Below, in pieces: positions 1-8,228 of a stretch of DNA of 64,000 bases. This DNA is from Flavobacteriales bacterium (lineage in GTDB: Bacteria > Bacteroidota > Bacteroidia > Flavobacteriales_F > PHOS-HE28), in assembly GCA_016710685.1 (NCBI GenBank), contig JADJVC010000006.1, positions 372,001 through 436,000 on the forward strand. The letters are read 5' to 3'. Numbering within the stretch: position 1 is the stretch's first letter; every line of letters begins with the position of its first letter. Below the pieces are notes generated by a model. That model was not told the DNA's origin. It did no database searches and worked only from the letters and a program-made list of their open reading frames with translations. The position numbers and the translations under genes were made by a program.

Positions 1-1790
1 CGCTTCAATGCTGCGTAGCTCAACGTTAGGCCGCCTTGGTCCGCAATGTTCTCGCCCACGGTGAGCGCGCCTTTGATGAATACACCGGGCATGGCTTCCT
101 GCTTGTCGAAGTAGGTGATCAACTTGCCGGCGAGCGAGTCAAAGTTCGCTTTGTCGCTGGGCGTCCACCAGTTCACGAGGTTGCCGTGGCCGTCGTATTT
201 CGCGCCTTGGTCATCGAACCCGTGGGTGAGCTCGTGGCCGATCACCGCGATGATGCCGCCGTAGTTGATGGCATCGTCCGCATCGGGGTTGAAGAACGGT
301 GGTTGCAGGATCCCGGCGGGGAACACCACTTCGTTCATCGTGGGGTTGTAGTAGGCGTTCACCGTTTGTGGCGTCATGCCCCATTCCTTCGGATCGACCG
401 GCTTACCAATGCGCACCAAGTTGTCGTTGCTGCGCCATTCGATCAGGTGCATGGTGTTCTCCATCAGTGTGTTCGGCTTGATGTCCACCATGCTGTAATC
501 CTTCCACGTGTCCGGATAACCGATCTTAGTGGTGAAGAGCGCCAGTTTTTCCAGCGCCTTTTCCTTCGTCTCGGGGCTCATCCAAGTGAGGTTCTTGATG
601 TGCTCACCATATACCGTCCGAACGTTCTCGATCATGTCCTCAACCTTCTTGCGCGAGGAAGCAGGGAAGTATTTCTCCGCATACAGCTTGCCCACAGGCT
701 CACCTAACAGGCCGTCGGTGGCGCGCAGGGCGCGCAGTTCGCGAGTCTTCTGCTCCTTGGTTCCGCTCAATACGGTACCGTTGAAATGGAAATTCTCCGC
801 GCTGATGGCTTGGTTCAGCGTGTTGGCATAAGTGGAAAGCAGTTGCCACTTCATCCAGGTCTTCAACGTGCTGAGCGGGGTGGAGGCGATGTAGGCCGAA
901 GCCTTCTGAACGTACTCCTTGTTCTCCACCAACACGGTGTCGCTCTTGATACCTGCCTTCGCCATAGCGGTTGCGATGTCGTATTTCGGCGAAAGCTTTA
1001 CGTAGTCGGCTACGGCCATTTTGGTGTAGATGCTCGGGTCGCGACGCTCGATGTTGGTGAGCTGGAACTTGGAAAGTCCGGTCTCGAAAGCCAATATGGT
1101 TTTGCCAGCATCGGTTTCCGCCAGGCCGGCCAAAGCGAACATCGTGTCCACGTGGTGAACGAATTCTTTCCGGATGTTCACCATTGAGCTGTCTTGGCCT
1201 TCGTAGTAGCTGCGCTCGCCGAGGCTCAACCCGTCCTGATCGCTGTACAGTGTGTTCATTTTGCTGTTCTGCTGGTCCGGCTGCGCGTACTGGCCCAAGA
1301 AAGAAGAAACTCCGAGGCGGCCATATTCACCGGCAAGCGCGGCTTGTTCCTGCAAGTCCTTCAAATCGTCGATGCGGTCCATCCAAGGTTTCAACGGCGT
1401 AGCGCCCAGCTTCTCCAAGGTCACCGTATCCATGTAGGAGCTGTAGAAGTCTCCCACAAGCTGTGCCGGAGTGCCCTTTTGGGCATCCTTCTCGGCCATC
1501 AACGTGTCGATGATGCTCTTCACTTTCACCTCCAAATTTTCCTTGGCCAAAATGCCAAAAGCGCCCCAACGTGATTCTGTGGCGGGCACCGGGTTTTCAT
1601 CTTTCCACTTGCCGTTGGCGAAGCGGTCGAAATCGTCGCACGGCTTGGCCGTGGTGTCCATGCCGGCCACATCGAAGGCGGCCACTTTGGGGATTGTTGA
1701 AGTGGTTTCAGGCATTTTCGGTGTGCTGGTGCAAGCGGAAAGACCGGCGGTGATGATCAGCGCGGCGGGAAGGAATCGGGGGTGGGCCAT
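1..1790 (-). CDS. M13 family zinc metallopeptidase lipoprotein (partial, 3' end off window)
   Basis: Reading the minus strand from ATG at 1788-1790 gives 596 open codons that run off the left edge, so the C-terminus is missing. The N-terminus is a lipoprotein signal with lipobox LSAC (Cys20), so the enzyme should be anchored in a membrane on the periplasmic or outer face. The zinc site HELTH is at about residues 519-523 and the second M13 signature GENIAD follows at about 579-584, supplying the third zinc ligand Glu580. Family knowledge: M13 (neprilysin/PepO) enzymes cut oligopeptides and are usually about 670-690 residues, so only some 80-90 residues are lost. It is the last gene of a same-strand run with the two genes to its right. 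Many plus-strand ORFs overlap it and are shadows. Confidence 0.93.
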   Translation of the reverse strand, partial: MAHPRFLPAALIITAGLSACTSTPKMPETTSTIPKVAAFDVAGMDTTAKPCDDFDRFANGKWKDENPVPATESRWGAFGILAKENLEVKVKSIIDTLMAEKDAQKGTPAQLVGDFYSSYMDTVTLEKLGATPLKPWMDRIDDLKDLQEQAALAGEYGRLGVSSFLGQYAQPDQQNSKMNTLYSDQDGLSLGERSYYEGQDSSMVNIRKEFVHHVDTMFALAGLAETDAGKTILAFETGLSKFQLTNIERRDPSIYTKMAVADYVKLSPKYDIATAMAKAGIKSDTVLVENKEYVQKASAYIASTPLSTLKTWMKWQLLSTYANTLNQAISAENFHFNGTVLSGTKEQKTRELRALRATDGLLGEPVGKLYAEKYFPASSRKKVEDMIENVRTVYGEHIKNLTWMSPETKEKALEKLALFTTKIGYPDTWKDYSMVDIKPNTLMENTMHLIEWRSNDNLVRIGKPVDPKEWGMTPQTVNAYYNPTMNEVVFPAGILQPPFFNPDADDAINYGGIIAVIGHELTHGFDDQGAKYDGHGNLVNWWTPSDKANFDSLAGKLITYFDKQEAMPGVFIKGALTVGENIADQGGLTLSYAALK

Positions 1791-1897
1791 TGACTGGAAA
1801 GTTGCTTAGGGGCTCGAAACTACTGGTGAAATGGATGTGGTAGGGCCATGTGGGATGGCCGGTCGGTTTTCTGGATGGAAGGAGAATGCGCTGCCGC

Positions 1898-2305
1898 TCA
1901 ATTGGCACGCAGCGGCCAAGCGTGGCTTTGGCTGCCGTCGAAACTTTTCCAGAAGTACCAGAGGAAAGCGCCCGGTTCGGCGATCAGCGCAACAAGTTCC
2001 TTGTGCTCGGGGTCGTCGTAGAAAACATGCAGCCGGTTGTTCTCCGGATCCAAGTAGGGCGTGGGTACTTTCTTCCCGGAAGGCACCAAGGTTACCAAAG
2101 CACTCTTAACCGTGCTCCTTTTTGATGCGGGTGCGCCCTTGAACAGCAAAAGCTCCGGATGTTTGCGGCTGCGCCGCTTGATGCGCAGTACCTCAACGGT
2201 GCCGGAAGCTTTTAGCGCCTTGGCGGCTGCCGGTGTTTCGGGGCCTCGTTCGGGTACCGGGGCCGTTCGGGTAGGGGACATGGTAGCCAGCGAATTGGGG
2301 TGCAA
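1898..2305 (-). CDS. Conserved hypothetical protein, 135 aa
   Basis: I do not recognise this gene. The product is 135 residues with a Pro/Ala-rich first 30 residues, a basic stretch (RIKRRSRKHPE) and a C-terminal half rich in Tyr, Trp and Phe ending in a WYFWKSFDG segment. There is no signal peptide and no membrane segment. It begins only 6 bases after the stop of the flippase-like gene and is read in the same direction, so the two are probably cotranscribed. A second ATG at 2280-2282 (MSPTRT) would give a shorter protein and is equally likely as the start. Function unknown. Confidence 0.55.
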   Translation of the reverse strand: MHPNSLATMSPTRTAPVPERGPETPAAAKALKASGTVEVLRIKRRSRKHPELLLFKGAPASKRSTVKSALVTLVPSGKKVPTPYLDPENNRLHVFYDDPEHKELVALIAEPGAFLWYFWKSFDGSQSHAWPLRAN

Positions 2306-2311
2306 AAGTGG

Positions 2312-3592
2312 TCAATTCCCGGAAACTGGAGCAGCTTTTTTCTCCGAGGCGCGGTTACTCGTGCGCCGCAACCAGCCGGGAGCCACCGCAGCGCCCACGA
2401 ACAGGTAGAGGTAATAAGTGAACAAGCGCCACAGCAACGCCACCACAACAAGCATGGCCCCTGCAGGCAACAGGTCGCGCATAAAGCCTACGAAAGCAAA
2501 CTCCGCGGCGCCGCTGGCACCGGGCGTAGGGCTGATCAATAGGATCACCCACAGCACGATCTGCCGCGCATACATCAGCGCATGGCCTTGTACGGTGAAG
2601 AATGCCGCCGCAATGAGGTTCAGCACAAGGAAGCGCGAACCCCAAGAGCACCATGTCGCGGCGATCGCCTTGAGCCAAAAGCTAACGGAACGCCCCTTGA
2701 ACTGATCACTGGCTGCGATCAGGTCATCGCCCGCTTGGGCCATGTTTGGCCGAAAACGACGGATCCACCGGTGCTTGAACAGGTTCACCAAGAATAACTT
2801 GATGGCTCGCGGACGGAAAAAGACGGAGTAGAACACCGTGATCTTCATCACCGCGATGAACGCATAACCGATCCAAAAGAGCGCCTGTACGGGCAACCCC
2901 CACAAGGCCTCGTCCAGCTCCGGGGGAAATAGATTGTCCATACCAGCAAGGAAGAACACCGCTGGGGCGAACAGCAAGAAAAAGAGCTCATCCAGCATGG
3001 CGGTTACCAGTACGATCGCTGCACTGCGGCCCAGCGGCGTGCCGTCCTTGGCCATTACGTAGATCGCTACGCTGGTGCCGCCCACTACCGCCGGAGCTAC
3101 TGCCGTGGCGAATTCCCACAAGGCGATCACCTGGAAGGAGCGCTTCCAACCGAACTCCCCGTCGGTGAGGATGCGCAGGCGCACGATGTACCCGAAATCA
3201 CGTAGGCCGTTGGCGATGAGCGCCGCGAACAGCAGCAGCAAGCCCCACGGTGCAAGATGTACGCTGCGCAAGCGCTCCATGCCGCTCATTAGGCGATAAT
3301 CGCCGTGCTCGGTAAGCGCGAAATCCTCCGGTTTGCCAAGGTCAACCTCGCCGTTGTGGTCCGTGTCCACCCAAGCATAATTGCCGGTGCCGCTCGCCAC
3401 CTGCTCGAAGCCTTGCTCGCGCAGCTCGTGCCATAAAAGGAAGCCTACGGCCAGCAAGCCGAAGGCGATGGGTAGCAACGAACGCCATACATGGAACGAA
3501 CGCCGCACTTCGCGCTCGTCCTTTGGGTCGATCCCCAAGTCTTCTTGTACCACCTTTGCCACGGGGCCAAGGTATTCGCTCCGTGCGATCAA
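2312..3592 (-). CDS. Flippase-like / lysylphosphatidylglycerol synthase transmembrane family protein
   Basis: A 426-residue polytopic inner-membrane protein with about eight hydrophobic segments and the family signature PTPGASGAAEFAF near residue 365. This matches the UPF0104/LPG-synthase membrane domain (related to MprF, AglD and YbhN). It has only the membrane part and no cytosolic aminoacyl-transfer domain, so lipid or lipid-linked substrate transport is more likely than lysyl transfer; the substrate is unknown. Between the first two membrane segments lies an EF-hand-like loop, DTDHNGEVDL, which is unusual for the family. The start chosen is TTG at 3590-3592, because no ATG occurs in frame nearby; it is divergent from the EamA gene, with 15 bases between the starts. 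Confidence 0.85.
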   Translation of the reverse strand: MIARSEYLGPVAKVVQEDLGIDPKDEREVRRSFHVWRSLLPIAFGLLAVGFLLWHELREQGFEQVASGTGNYAWVDTDHNGEVDLGKPEDFALTEHGDYRLMSGMERLRSVHLAPWGLLLLFAALIANGLRDFGYIVRLRILTDGEFGWKRSFQVIALWEFATAVAPAVVGGTSVAIYVMAKDGTPLGRSAAIVLVTAMLDELFFLLFAPAVFFLAGMDNLFPPELDEALWGLPVQALFWIGYAFIAVMKITVFYSVFFRPRAIKLFLVNLFKHRWIRRFRPNMAQAGDDLIAASDQFKGRSVSFWLKAIAATWCSWGSRFLVLNLIAAAFFTVQGHALMYARQIVLWVILLISPTPGASGAAEFAFVGFMRDLLPAGAMLVVVALLWRLFTYYLYLFVGAAVAPGWLRRTSNRASEKKAAPVSGN

Positions 3593-3607
3593 CGTTACTC
3601 CCTTTGC

Positions 3608-4513
3608 ATGCCTTCAGGCTTAGATCGCCGCACACTCGCTTTGGCGGCGCTGTTTTTCGTGAACTTGCTGTACGGCATCAATTATGTGGTGGCCAAAGGC
3701 TTGATGCCCGGTGTGATCGGCCCATCGGGTTTCATCCTACTGCGCGTTGCCGGTGCAAATCTGTTGTTTTGGCCGGTGTGGCTCATTAAGCGGGAAAAAG
3801 TCGCTTGGGCCGATGCAAAGCGGTTGGTGATCTGCGGCATTACCGGCGTTGCGGTGAACCAATTGATGTTCTTCCACGGTCTCATGCGCACATCGCCCGT
3901 GCATGCAAGCATCATCATGGTGGCCACGCCCATTCTCGTGCTGGTGCTCAGTGGTGTGCTTATCGGCGAGCGCATCACGCGTAACAAAGCAATGGGCGTG
4001 GCCTCAGGCGCGGTGGGTGCGATCATGCTCATCGTGCTTGGCACTGCGCACAACGACGGCGCCACCATGCTCGGGGACCTTTTCATCCTCATAAATGCAT
4101 GCTCCTATGCCGTGTTTTTAGTGATGGTGAAGCCGCTGATGTCGAAGTATTCCGCCGTTACCGTGATGGCGTGGTGCTTCCTGGTCGGAAGTGTGATCGT
4201 GGTGCCCTTCGGCCTGCATGAATTTTCGGAGGTGGATTGGCAAGGACTTACCGCACCGGATGCGTGGAGCTTGGCTTTCGTGGTGGTGATGGTGACCTTT
4301 GTGGCCTACCTGCTGAACACGTGGGCACTGCGTATCGTTCAACCCAGTGTAGCGGGCACCTTCATCTATCTGCAACCCTTGTTGGCGTTGCTAGCGTCGT
4401 ATTTCGTGGTGCGCGGCGACCTCGGGCTGGGGTGGCCGCAGCTCGGGGCTGCGTTGTGCATTTTTACCGGTGTGTGGTTGGTGGGGAAGAAGGCGAAGGA
4501 ACCCGCCGCTTGA
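3608..4513 (+). CDS. EamA/DMT family transporter
   Basis: 301 residues with about ten hydrophobic segments arranged as two EamA repeats, the first starting near LYGINYVVAKGLMPG and the second near CSYAVFLVMVKPLM. This is the drug/metabolite transporter layout (inner-membrane exporter of small metabolites or amino acids); the substrate cannot be read from sequence. The frame is open from 3491, but the extra 39 residues are hydrophilic, overlap the divergent gene and look untranslated; ATG 3608 places the start just before the first membrane helix. It ends in KKAKEPAA, a basic cytosolic tail. Confidence 0.88.
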   Translation: MPSGLDRRTLALAALFFVNLLYGINYVVAKGLMPGVIGPSGFILLRVAGANLLFWPVWLIKREKVAWADAKRLVICGITGVAVNQLMFFHGLMRTSPVHASIIMVATPILVLVLSGVLIGERITRNKAMGVASGAVGAIMLIVLGTAHNDGATMLGDLFILINACSYAVFLVMVKPLMSKYSAVTVMAWCFLVGSVIVVPFGLHEFSEVDWQGLTAPDAWSLAFVVVMVTFVAYLLNTWALRIVQPSVAGTFIYLQPLLALLASYFVVRGDLGLGWPQLGAALCIFTGVWLVGKKAKEPAA

Positions 4514-4688
4514 CCGGCATAGCAAGTCTGATGACACCTGCGGAATGTTCGTTGCGTCCGTTGTGAGCTTGCCTGGCGTTACGATCAAACCTCTTCGCGT
4601 TTTGGCGTCAGAAAACGTTGCGCCCCCGTTGCGTAGTTACGCCGTTGCGGTAAAAATCAATCCGAACGTCTAAACCCCCGCGCCCGTC
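4514..4688. repeat. Intergenic GTTGCG-rich repeat
   Basis: Between the EamA gene and yicC. The stretch 4585-4650 contains several copies of GTTGCG-type words (CGTTGCGCCCCCGTTGCG, GCCGTTGCGG). Similar words recur at 13888-13935 and 63045-63075. No ORF in it looks real. These look like members of a short, degenerate interspersed repeat family. Confidence 0.45.
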
Positions 4689-4696
4689 TACATTTG
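4689..4696 (+). promoter_or_regulatory. Bacteroidota -7 promoter element (TACATTTG) for yicC operon
   Basis: Perfect match to the Bacteroidota -7 consensus TAnnTTTG. It ends only 5 bases before the yicC ATG, so the transcript would be leaderless or nearly so. No convincing -33 TTTG is visible at the usual distance. Confidence 0.45.
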
Positions 4697-4701
4697 TCCG
4701 C

Positions 4702-5571
4702 ATGTTGCGCTCCATGACCGGCTTCGGCCGTGCCGAAGGTTTGTTGAATGAGAAAAAGGTGACCGTGGAATTGCGGTCCCTTAACAGCAAGCAACTCGAC
4801 CTGCAAGTGAAATTGCCTTCCGTTTGGCGCGAGAAGGAAACGGAACTTCGCCAATGGGCCGGGGAGCGCGTCGTGCGCGGAAAAGCGGACCTGTTCATCA
4901 ATGTGGATGGCACGAAAGTTGCCGGAAGAGGCACTTTTAATGCTGATCTTGTCCGTAATTATTACAATGAACTCGACGGTATTGTCCGTTCCATCGCGCC
5001 TAACTCCTCCACGGACCTGATGGCGCACGTGCTACGCATGCCGGACGTGATGGGCACGGCAAAAGAAGAATTTGATCCCACGGAGTGGAAGTCCGTTTTC
5101 GCTTTGGTGGATCGTGCATGGGCAGCGTTCGAGGAATTCCGCAAGGCGGAAGGCGCGAAGCTGCATGACGAGCTGAAAGAACGTACCGGAAACATCGTGC
5201 GCTTGCTGGCGGAAGTGGGCCAAATGGATGGCGACCGCATCGGGCGGACGCGCGAACGCATCAATGCCAAACTGAACGATCTGCAGATCAAGGTGGACCA
5301 GGACCGTTTTGAACAGGAACTGGTGTTTTACCTGGAGAAACTGGACGTTACGGAAGAGAAACTGCGCCTCGCCACGCATTGCGAATATTTCCTCACGACC
5401 ATGGATTCCGAAGAAGGCCAAGGCCGGAAACTCAACTTCATTGGTCAGGAGATGGGCCGTGAGATCAACACGTTGGGCTCCAAGAGCAACGATGCCGACA
5501 TGCAAAAGCTCGTTGTGTTGATGAAGGACGAGTTGGAGAAGGTGAAGGAACAAATGCTCAACGTGCTCTGA
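4702..5571 (+). CDS. yicC: YicC/YloC family endoribonuclease
   Basis: 289 residues, the usual length. It starts with the family hallmark MLRSMTGFGRAEG and ends with the DUF1732 region, including GREINTLGSKSND near residue 255. The N-terminal YicC_N domain covers about 1-155. Family knowledge: YicC proteins are endoribonucleases implicated in small-RNA turnover and stationary-phase survival, and act in the cytoplasm. It is 11 bases upstream of gmk, the gene order seen in many bacteria, and heads a yicC-gmk-nadD operon. Confidence 0.95.
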   Translation: MLRSMTGFGRAEGLLNEKKVTVELRSLNSKQLDLQVKLPSVWREKETELRQWAGERVVRGKADLFINVDGTKVAGRGTFNADLVRNYYNELDGIVRSIAPNSSTDLMAHVLRMPDVMGTAKEEFDPTEWKSVFALVDRAWAAFEEFRKAEGAKLHDELKERTGNIVRLLAEVGQMDGDRIGRTRERINAKLNDLQIKVDQDRFEQELVFYLEKLDVTEEKLRLATHCEYFLTTMDSEEGQGRKLNFIGQEMGREINTLGSKSNDADMQKLVVLMKDELEKVKEQMLNVL

Positions 5572-5582
5572 TCGGACTTGCC

Positions 5583-6152
5583 ATGGAAACCGGAAAGTGC
5601 GTCATTGTTTCAGCCCCTTCCGGTGCGGGAAAAACTACGCTTGTACGCCACCTGTTGGGCCGCGACCTCGGCTTGGATTTCTCCATCAGCGCAACCAGCC
5701 GACCTAAACGCGACCATGAGCGCGATGGCTACGATTATTATTTTCTCTCTGCGGATGAATTCCGTAAACGCATCGCCGCCGACGCTTTTGTGGAGTGGGA
5801 AGAGGTGTATCCGGGGCGTTACTATGGTACATTGCGCAGCGAGATCGACCGCATCTGGGCTGCGGGAAAACATCCCGTTTTTGATGTCGACGTGGTCGGG
5901 GGCTTGCGCCTGAAGGAGATTTTCGGCGAAAAAGCACTTTCCCTCTTTGTTTCGCCGCCCACCATTGCAACATTGGAGCAGCGCCTGTTGTTGCGGGGCA
6001 CGGAAACGCCGGAAACGCTCCGTATCCGGGTGGACAAAGCCGCGCATGAACTCACCTTCACCGTCCACTACGATATAGTGGTGGTGAACGATGACATGCG
6101 CGAAGCTTGTGATGAAGCGCATGAAGCCGTGAAAAACTTTCTGGACCGATGA
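5583..6152 (+). CDS. gmk: Guanylate kinase
   Basis: 189 residues. The P-loop SAPSGAGKTT is at residues 9-18, followed by the GMP-binding region with SRPKRDHERDGYDYYF and the lid region. It catalyses GMP + ATP to GDP + ADP in purine nucleotide synthesis. It overlaps nadD by four bases (ATGA), which implies translational coupling in the yicC-gmk-nadD operon. Confidence 0.97.
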   Translation: METGKCVIVSAPSGAGKTTLVRHLLGRDLGLDFSISATSRPKRDHERDGYDYYFLSADEFRKRIAADAFVEWEEVYPGRYYGTLRSEIDRIWAAGKHPVFDVDVVGGLRLKEIFGEKALSLFVSPPTIATLEQRLLLRGTETPETLRIRVDKAAHELTFTVHYDIVVVNDDMREACDEAHEAVKNFLDR

Positions 6153-6739
6153 AAGTAGGCTGTCTCTTCGGTTCCTTTGATCCACCACACCTCGGCCATG
6201 TGGCCGTGGCCCGTTACATGCACGAACACAAGGGGCTCGACCAAGTGTGGTTGGTGGTCACACCGCAAAATCCATTCAAACAGGACCGCCGCCTTAGCCC
6301 GGAACAGCATCGCTTAGCGATGGTGCGCCTGGCCACACAGGGCATCGAGGGCCTTTCCGCCAGCGGTCTGGAACTCGACATGCCAAGGCCGAACTACACT
6401 GCGGACACACTTGCCTTTATGCATAACCGTTGGCCTAACCACGAGTTTTCACTTATCATCGGTAGTGATAACCTCGCTTCGTTGCACTTGTGGAAGGACG
6501 CGCTCCCGATGTTGGAACATACCAAGGTTCTTGTTTATCCCCGGCTAGGCTTGGAGGAGCACCAAGCACAAGCTGAGCTAATGTACCATCCCTCGGTGAC
6601 CTTCGTGCCTGAAGCTCCGCAAGTCACCATGTCCTCTACGGGCATACGAGTAAGGCTGCGCAATTGGAAACCTGTGGACGGCCTTTTGGACCCGAAAGTG
6701 CTCGCCTACATCCGGCAGAACGGGCTTTACGCGGGGTGA
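6149..6739 (+). CDS. nadD: Nicotinate-nucleotide adenylyltransferase
   Basis: 196 residues. The nucleotidyltransferase motif GSFDPPHLGH is at 8-17, and the C-terminal ATP-binding motif SSTGIR is near residue 165. It converts nicotinate mononucleotide and ATP to deamido-NAD in NAD synthesis. The start ATG overlaps the gmk stop. The typical NadD length and the family-specific KTPQNPFK-like stretch (here TPQNPFKQ) support assignment to NadD over CoaD. Confidence 0.96.
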   Translation: MKVGCLFGSFDPPHLGHVAVARYMHEHKGLDQVWLVVTPQNPFKQDRRLSPEQHRLAMVRLATQGIEGLSASGLELDMPRPNYTADTLAFMHNRWPNHEFSLIIGSDNLASLHLWKDALPMLEHTKVLVYPRLGLEEHQAQAELMYHPSVTFVPEAPQVTMSSTGIRVRLRNWKPVDGLLDPKVLAYIRQNGLYAG

Positions 6740-6776
6740 GTGCTTATTGCACAGGCGATCTTGGGTAGCGCTCACT

Positions 6777-7424
6777 TCAAGCGGCAACCACTTTCATTTC
6801 CGGCACCCCGGTGCGCTGCAGTAAATGGTCGCGCAGTACGCCCAATGCTTTCTGGTACTGTGACTCGTTCACGACGTGCAGGTCGCACAGTGAACGGTAG
6901 GGTAGCAGGTGGTCCCGATACGCCGGCATTACGTGGTTGTCCCACTGGTAGTGAATATCCTCGATACTGTATCCGCGTTCGCGCTGGTCGCGGGCCAAGC
7001 GGCGTTGCAACTGAACCCCCTCACTGGCGTCCACAAAGACCTTCAGGTCCAACTGGTCGCGGATGGCACGGTGCTGTAGCAGGAACAGGCCTTCCACCAG
7101 GATAACCTGAGCAGGCCGGATCTCCATCCACCGCTCTTCTTCGCCCGCCACATTGAACGTGTACTCTTTGCGGTAAACCGCTTCGCCAAGTGCTAAACAG
7201 CGGAGGTCATCCGCCAGCAGATCCAGGTCCAGCGCGGCTGGTAGGTCAAAGTTCACTTTGCCGTTTGAATCCGTCAACTGCTGTTCGATAGGCCGGTAAT
7301 AATCGTCTTGCGACACCAAGGTCACGGTATCGGGGGGGAGCAAGTTGCGCAGCGCACGGACGAGGGTTGTCTTACCCGATCCACTGCCGCCCGCAACCCC
7401 GACTAGGTAGGTGCCCCGATGCAT
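6777..7424 (-). CDS. udk: Uridine kinase
   Basis: 215 residues with P-loop GGSGSGKTT at about 11-19, SQDDYYR (substrate site) near 39 and the family helix RDQRERGYS near 145. It phosphorylates uridine and cytidine in pyrimidine salvage. It is convergent with nadD, with 37 bases between the stops. The start at 7422-7424 sits 6 bases after a TATATTCG element. This suggests a very short or absent leader. Confidence 0.95.
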   Translation of the reverse strand: MHRGTYLVGVAGGSGSGKTTLVRALRNLLPPDTVTLVSQDDYYRPIEQQLTDSNGKVNFDLPAALDLDLLADDLRCLALGEAVYRKEYTFNVAGEEERWMEIRPAQVILVEGLFLLQHRAIRDQLDLKVFVDASEGVQLQRRLARDQRERGYSIEDIHYQWDNHVMPAYRDHLLPYRSLCDLHVVNESQYQKALGVLRDHLLQRTGVPEMKVVAA

Positions 7425-7430
7425 CGGGTG

Positions 7431-7438
7431 CGAATATA
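7431..7438 (-). promoter_or_regulatory. -7 promoter element (TATATTCG) for udk
   Basis: One mismatch to TAnnTTTG on the minus strand, ending 6 bases before the udk ATG. Confidence 0.35.
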
Positions 7439-7622
7439 GGGGAATGGGGATCCCGGATGTACCGGAATATGCGCGCCTTTTTTAAACCGGGCATGCGAAG
7501 TGTGGAATGTATTCCCCTCGAATGCCGCTCGCAAAGCCCCGTCAATGCTTATTTGTTTGAGTTTGGCACGGCGTTGGAAAGCATGCTGGAACAACCCGAA
7601 AAAATCCACACCATGAACCCCT
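7439..7622. other. Intergenic region, no gene seen
   Basis: Between udk and the small ORFs. Open frames run across it on both strands, but their translations show no domain, no consistent start and no codon pattern like the neighbouring genes. Nothing else stands out. Confidence 0.5.
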
Positions 7623-7751
7623 TTGAAGATCGCGCCCAAAAAGTTGACCGAAGTGGCCACCCGCATGATGATGGCAGGCAACGTGAACCGCTACCTCCAC
7701 GCCCTGCGTTTGCTGTTCGCACTGCGGGCACGCACGGTGGTTGCGGCCTAA
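7623..7751 (+). CDS. Candidate small ORF, 42 aa
   Basis: Starting from a TTG at 7623 this frame gives 42 residues: a start MKIAPKKLTEVATR, then MMMAGNVNRYLHALRLLF and a basic end RARTVVAA. It looks like a short amphipathic helical protein, and small Bacteroidota proteins of this general type (KKxTEVAxxMMxAGNxxxY) are familiar to me, but I cannot name the family. The upstream ATG at 7613 is in another frame, so either TTG is the start or an indel lies in the A-run near 7638. Low confidence. Confidence 0.33.
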   Translation: MKIAPKKLTEVATRMMMAGNVNRYLHALRLLFALRARTVVAA

Positions 7752-7854
7752 GCGGAAAGCCCGCCTGCACATGCTTTCCCGCGCCCATGGCGGAACCTGA
7801 AAATAATTTTGCAATTTGTGGATCCTTTTGTGCCGGACTTCCGTTGAAGGGACC

Positions 7855-8031
7855 ATGACGAAGAAGGACAAGATAGCCTTCATCAAGAGCAGCAAGCGCA
7901 AGTCGCATGTGTACAACGACCTGCTACGCTATTCCGACCAACAGCTCAATGAGCTGATCCGGGAGATCGTGCAGGGGCTGGTAAGGGAAAGCGAGATCAT
8001 CGCTAACGCTTACATTAACGGCTACCGGTGA
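7855..8031 (+). CDS. Small hypothetical protein, 58 aa
   Basis: 58 residues: a basic N-terminus (MTKKDKIAFIKSSKRKSH) then an amphipathic helical stretch (LNELIREIVQGLVRESE). No known domain. The start at 7855 is preceded by GAAGGGACC, and the gene is followed 53 bases later by a good Rho-independent terminator, which supports it as a real, separately transcribed gene. Function unknown. Confidence 0.55.
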   Translation: MTKKDKIAFIKSSKRKSHVYNDLLRYSDQQLNELIREIVQGLVRESEIIANAYINGYR

Positions 8032-8084
8032 GCACTGTGCTGCGTAAGCCCTCTTGATCGGGGCTTAAAACGGACAGGTGGCAA

Positions 8085-8112
8085 GGCCCCGGCGCATGCG
8101 TCGGGGCTTTTT
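8085..8112 (+). terminator. Rho-independent terminator
   Basis: Stem GCCCCGGCG/CGTCGGGGC (one G-T pair), loop CATG, then five T. It ends the transcript of the 58-residue small gene. Confidence 0.8.
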
Positions 8113-8144
8113 CACGTCATACTGTTACGAATGCACCCGCGCAA

Positions 8145-8220
8145 CCGCTCGGCTCTTTGCCGAGTGGGCCGTGTTTCTAAAGCATCCTTCTTGCACCCGC
8201 TCGGCTCTTTGCCGAGTGGG
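8145..8220. repeat. Two copies of a 23-25 bp hairpin repeat
   Basis: Copies at 8145-8167 and 8196-8220 share the core CGCTCGGCTCTTTGCCGAG, each able to form a 6-10 bp stem with loop TCTTT. They lie directly downstream of the MORN-repeat gene (minus strand) and may act as its transcript end, or be a small palindromic repeat element. Confidence 0.6.
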
Positions 8221-8228
8221 TCATTGCT

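Noticed and set aside
7367..7858. 163-aa plus-strand ORF downstream of udk
   Set aside because: It overlaps the udk start and promoter and its sequence has no protein-like pattern; only a short alternative frame (7623-7751) looks plausible.
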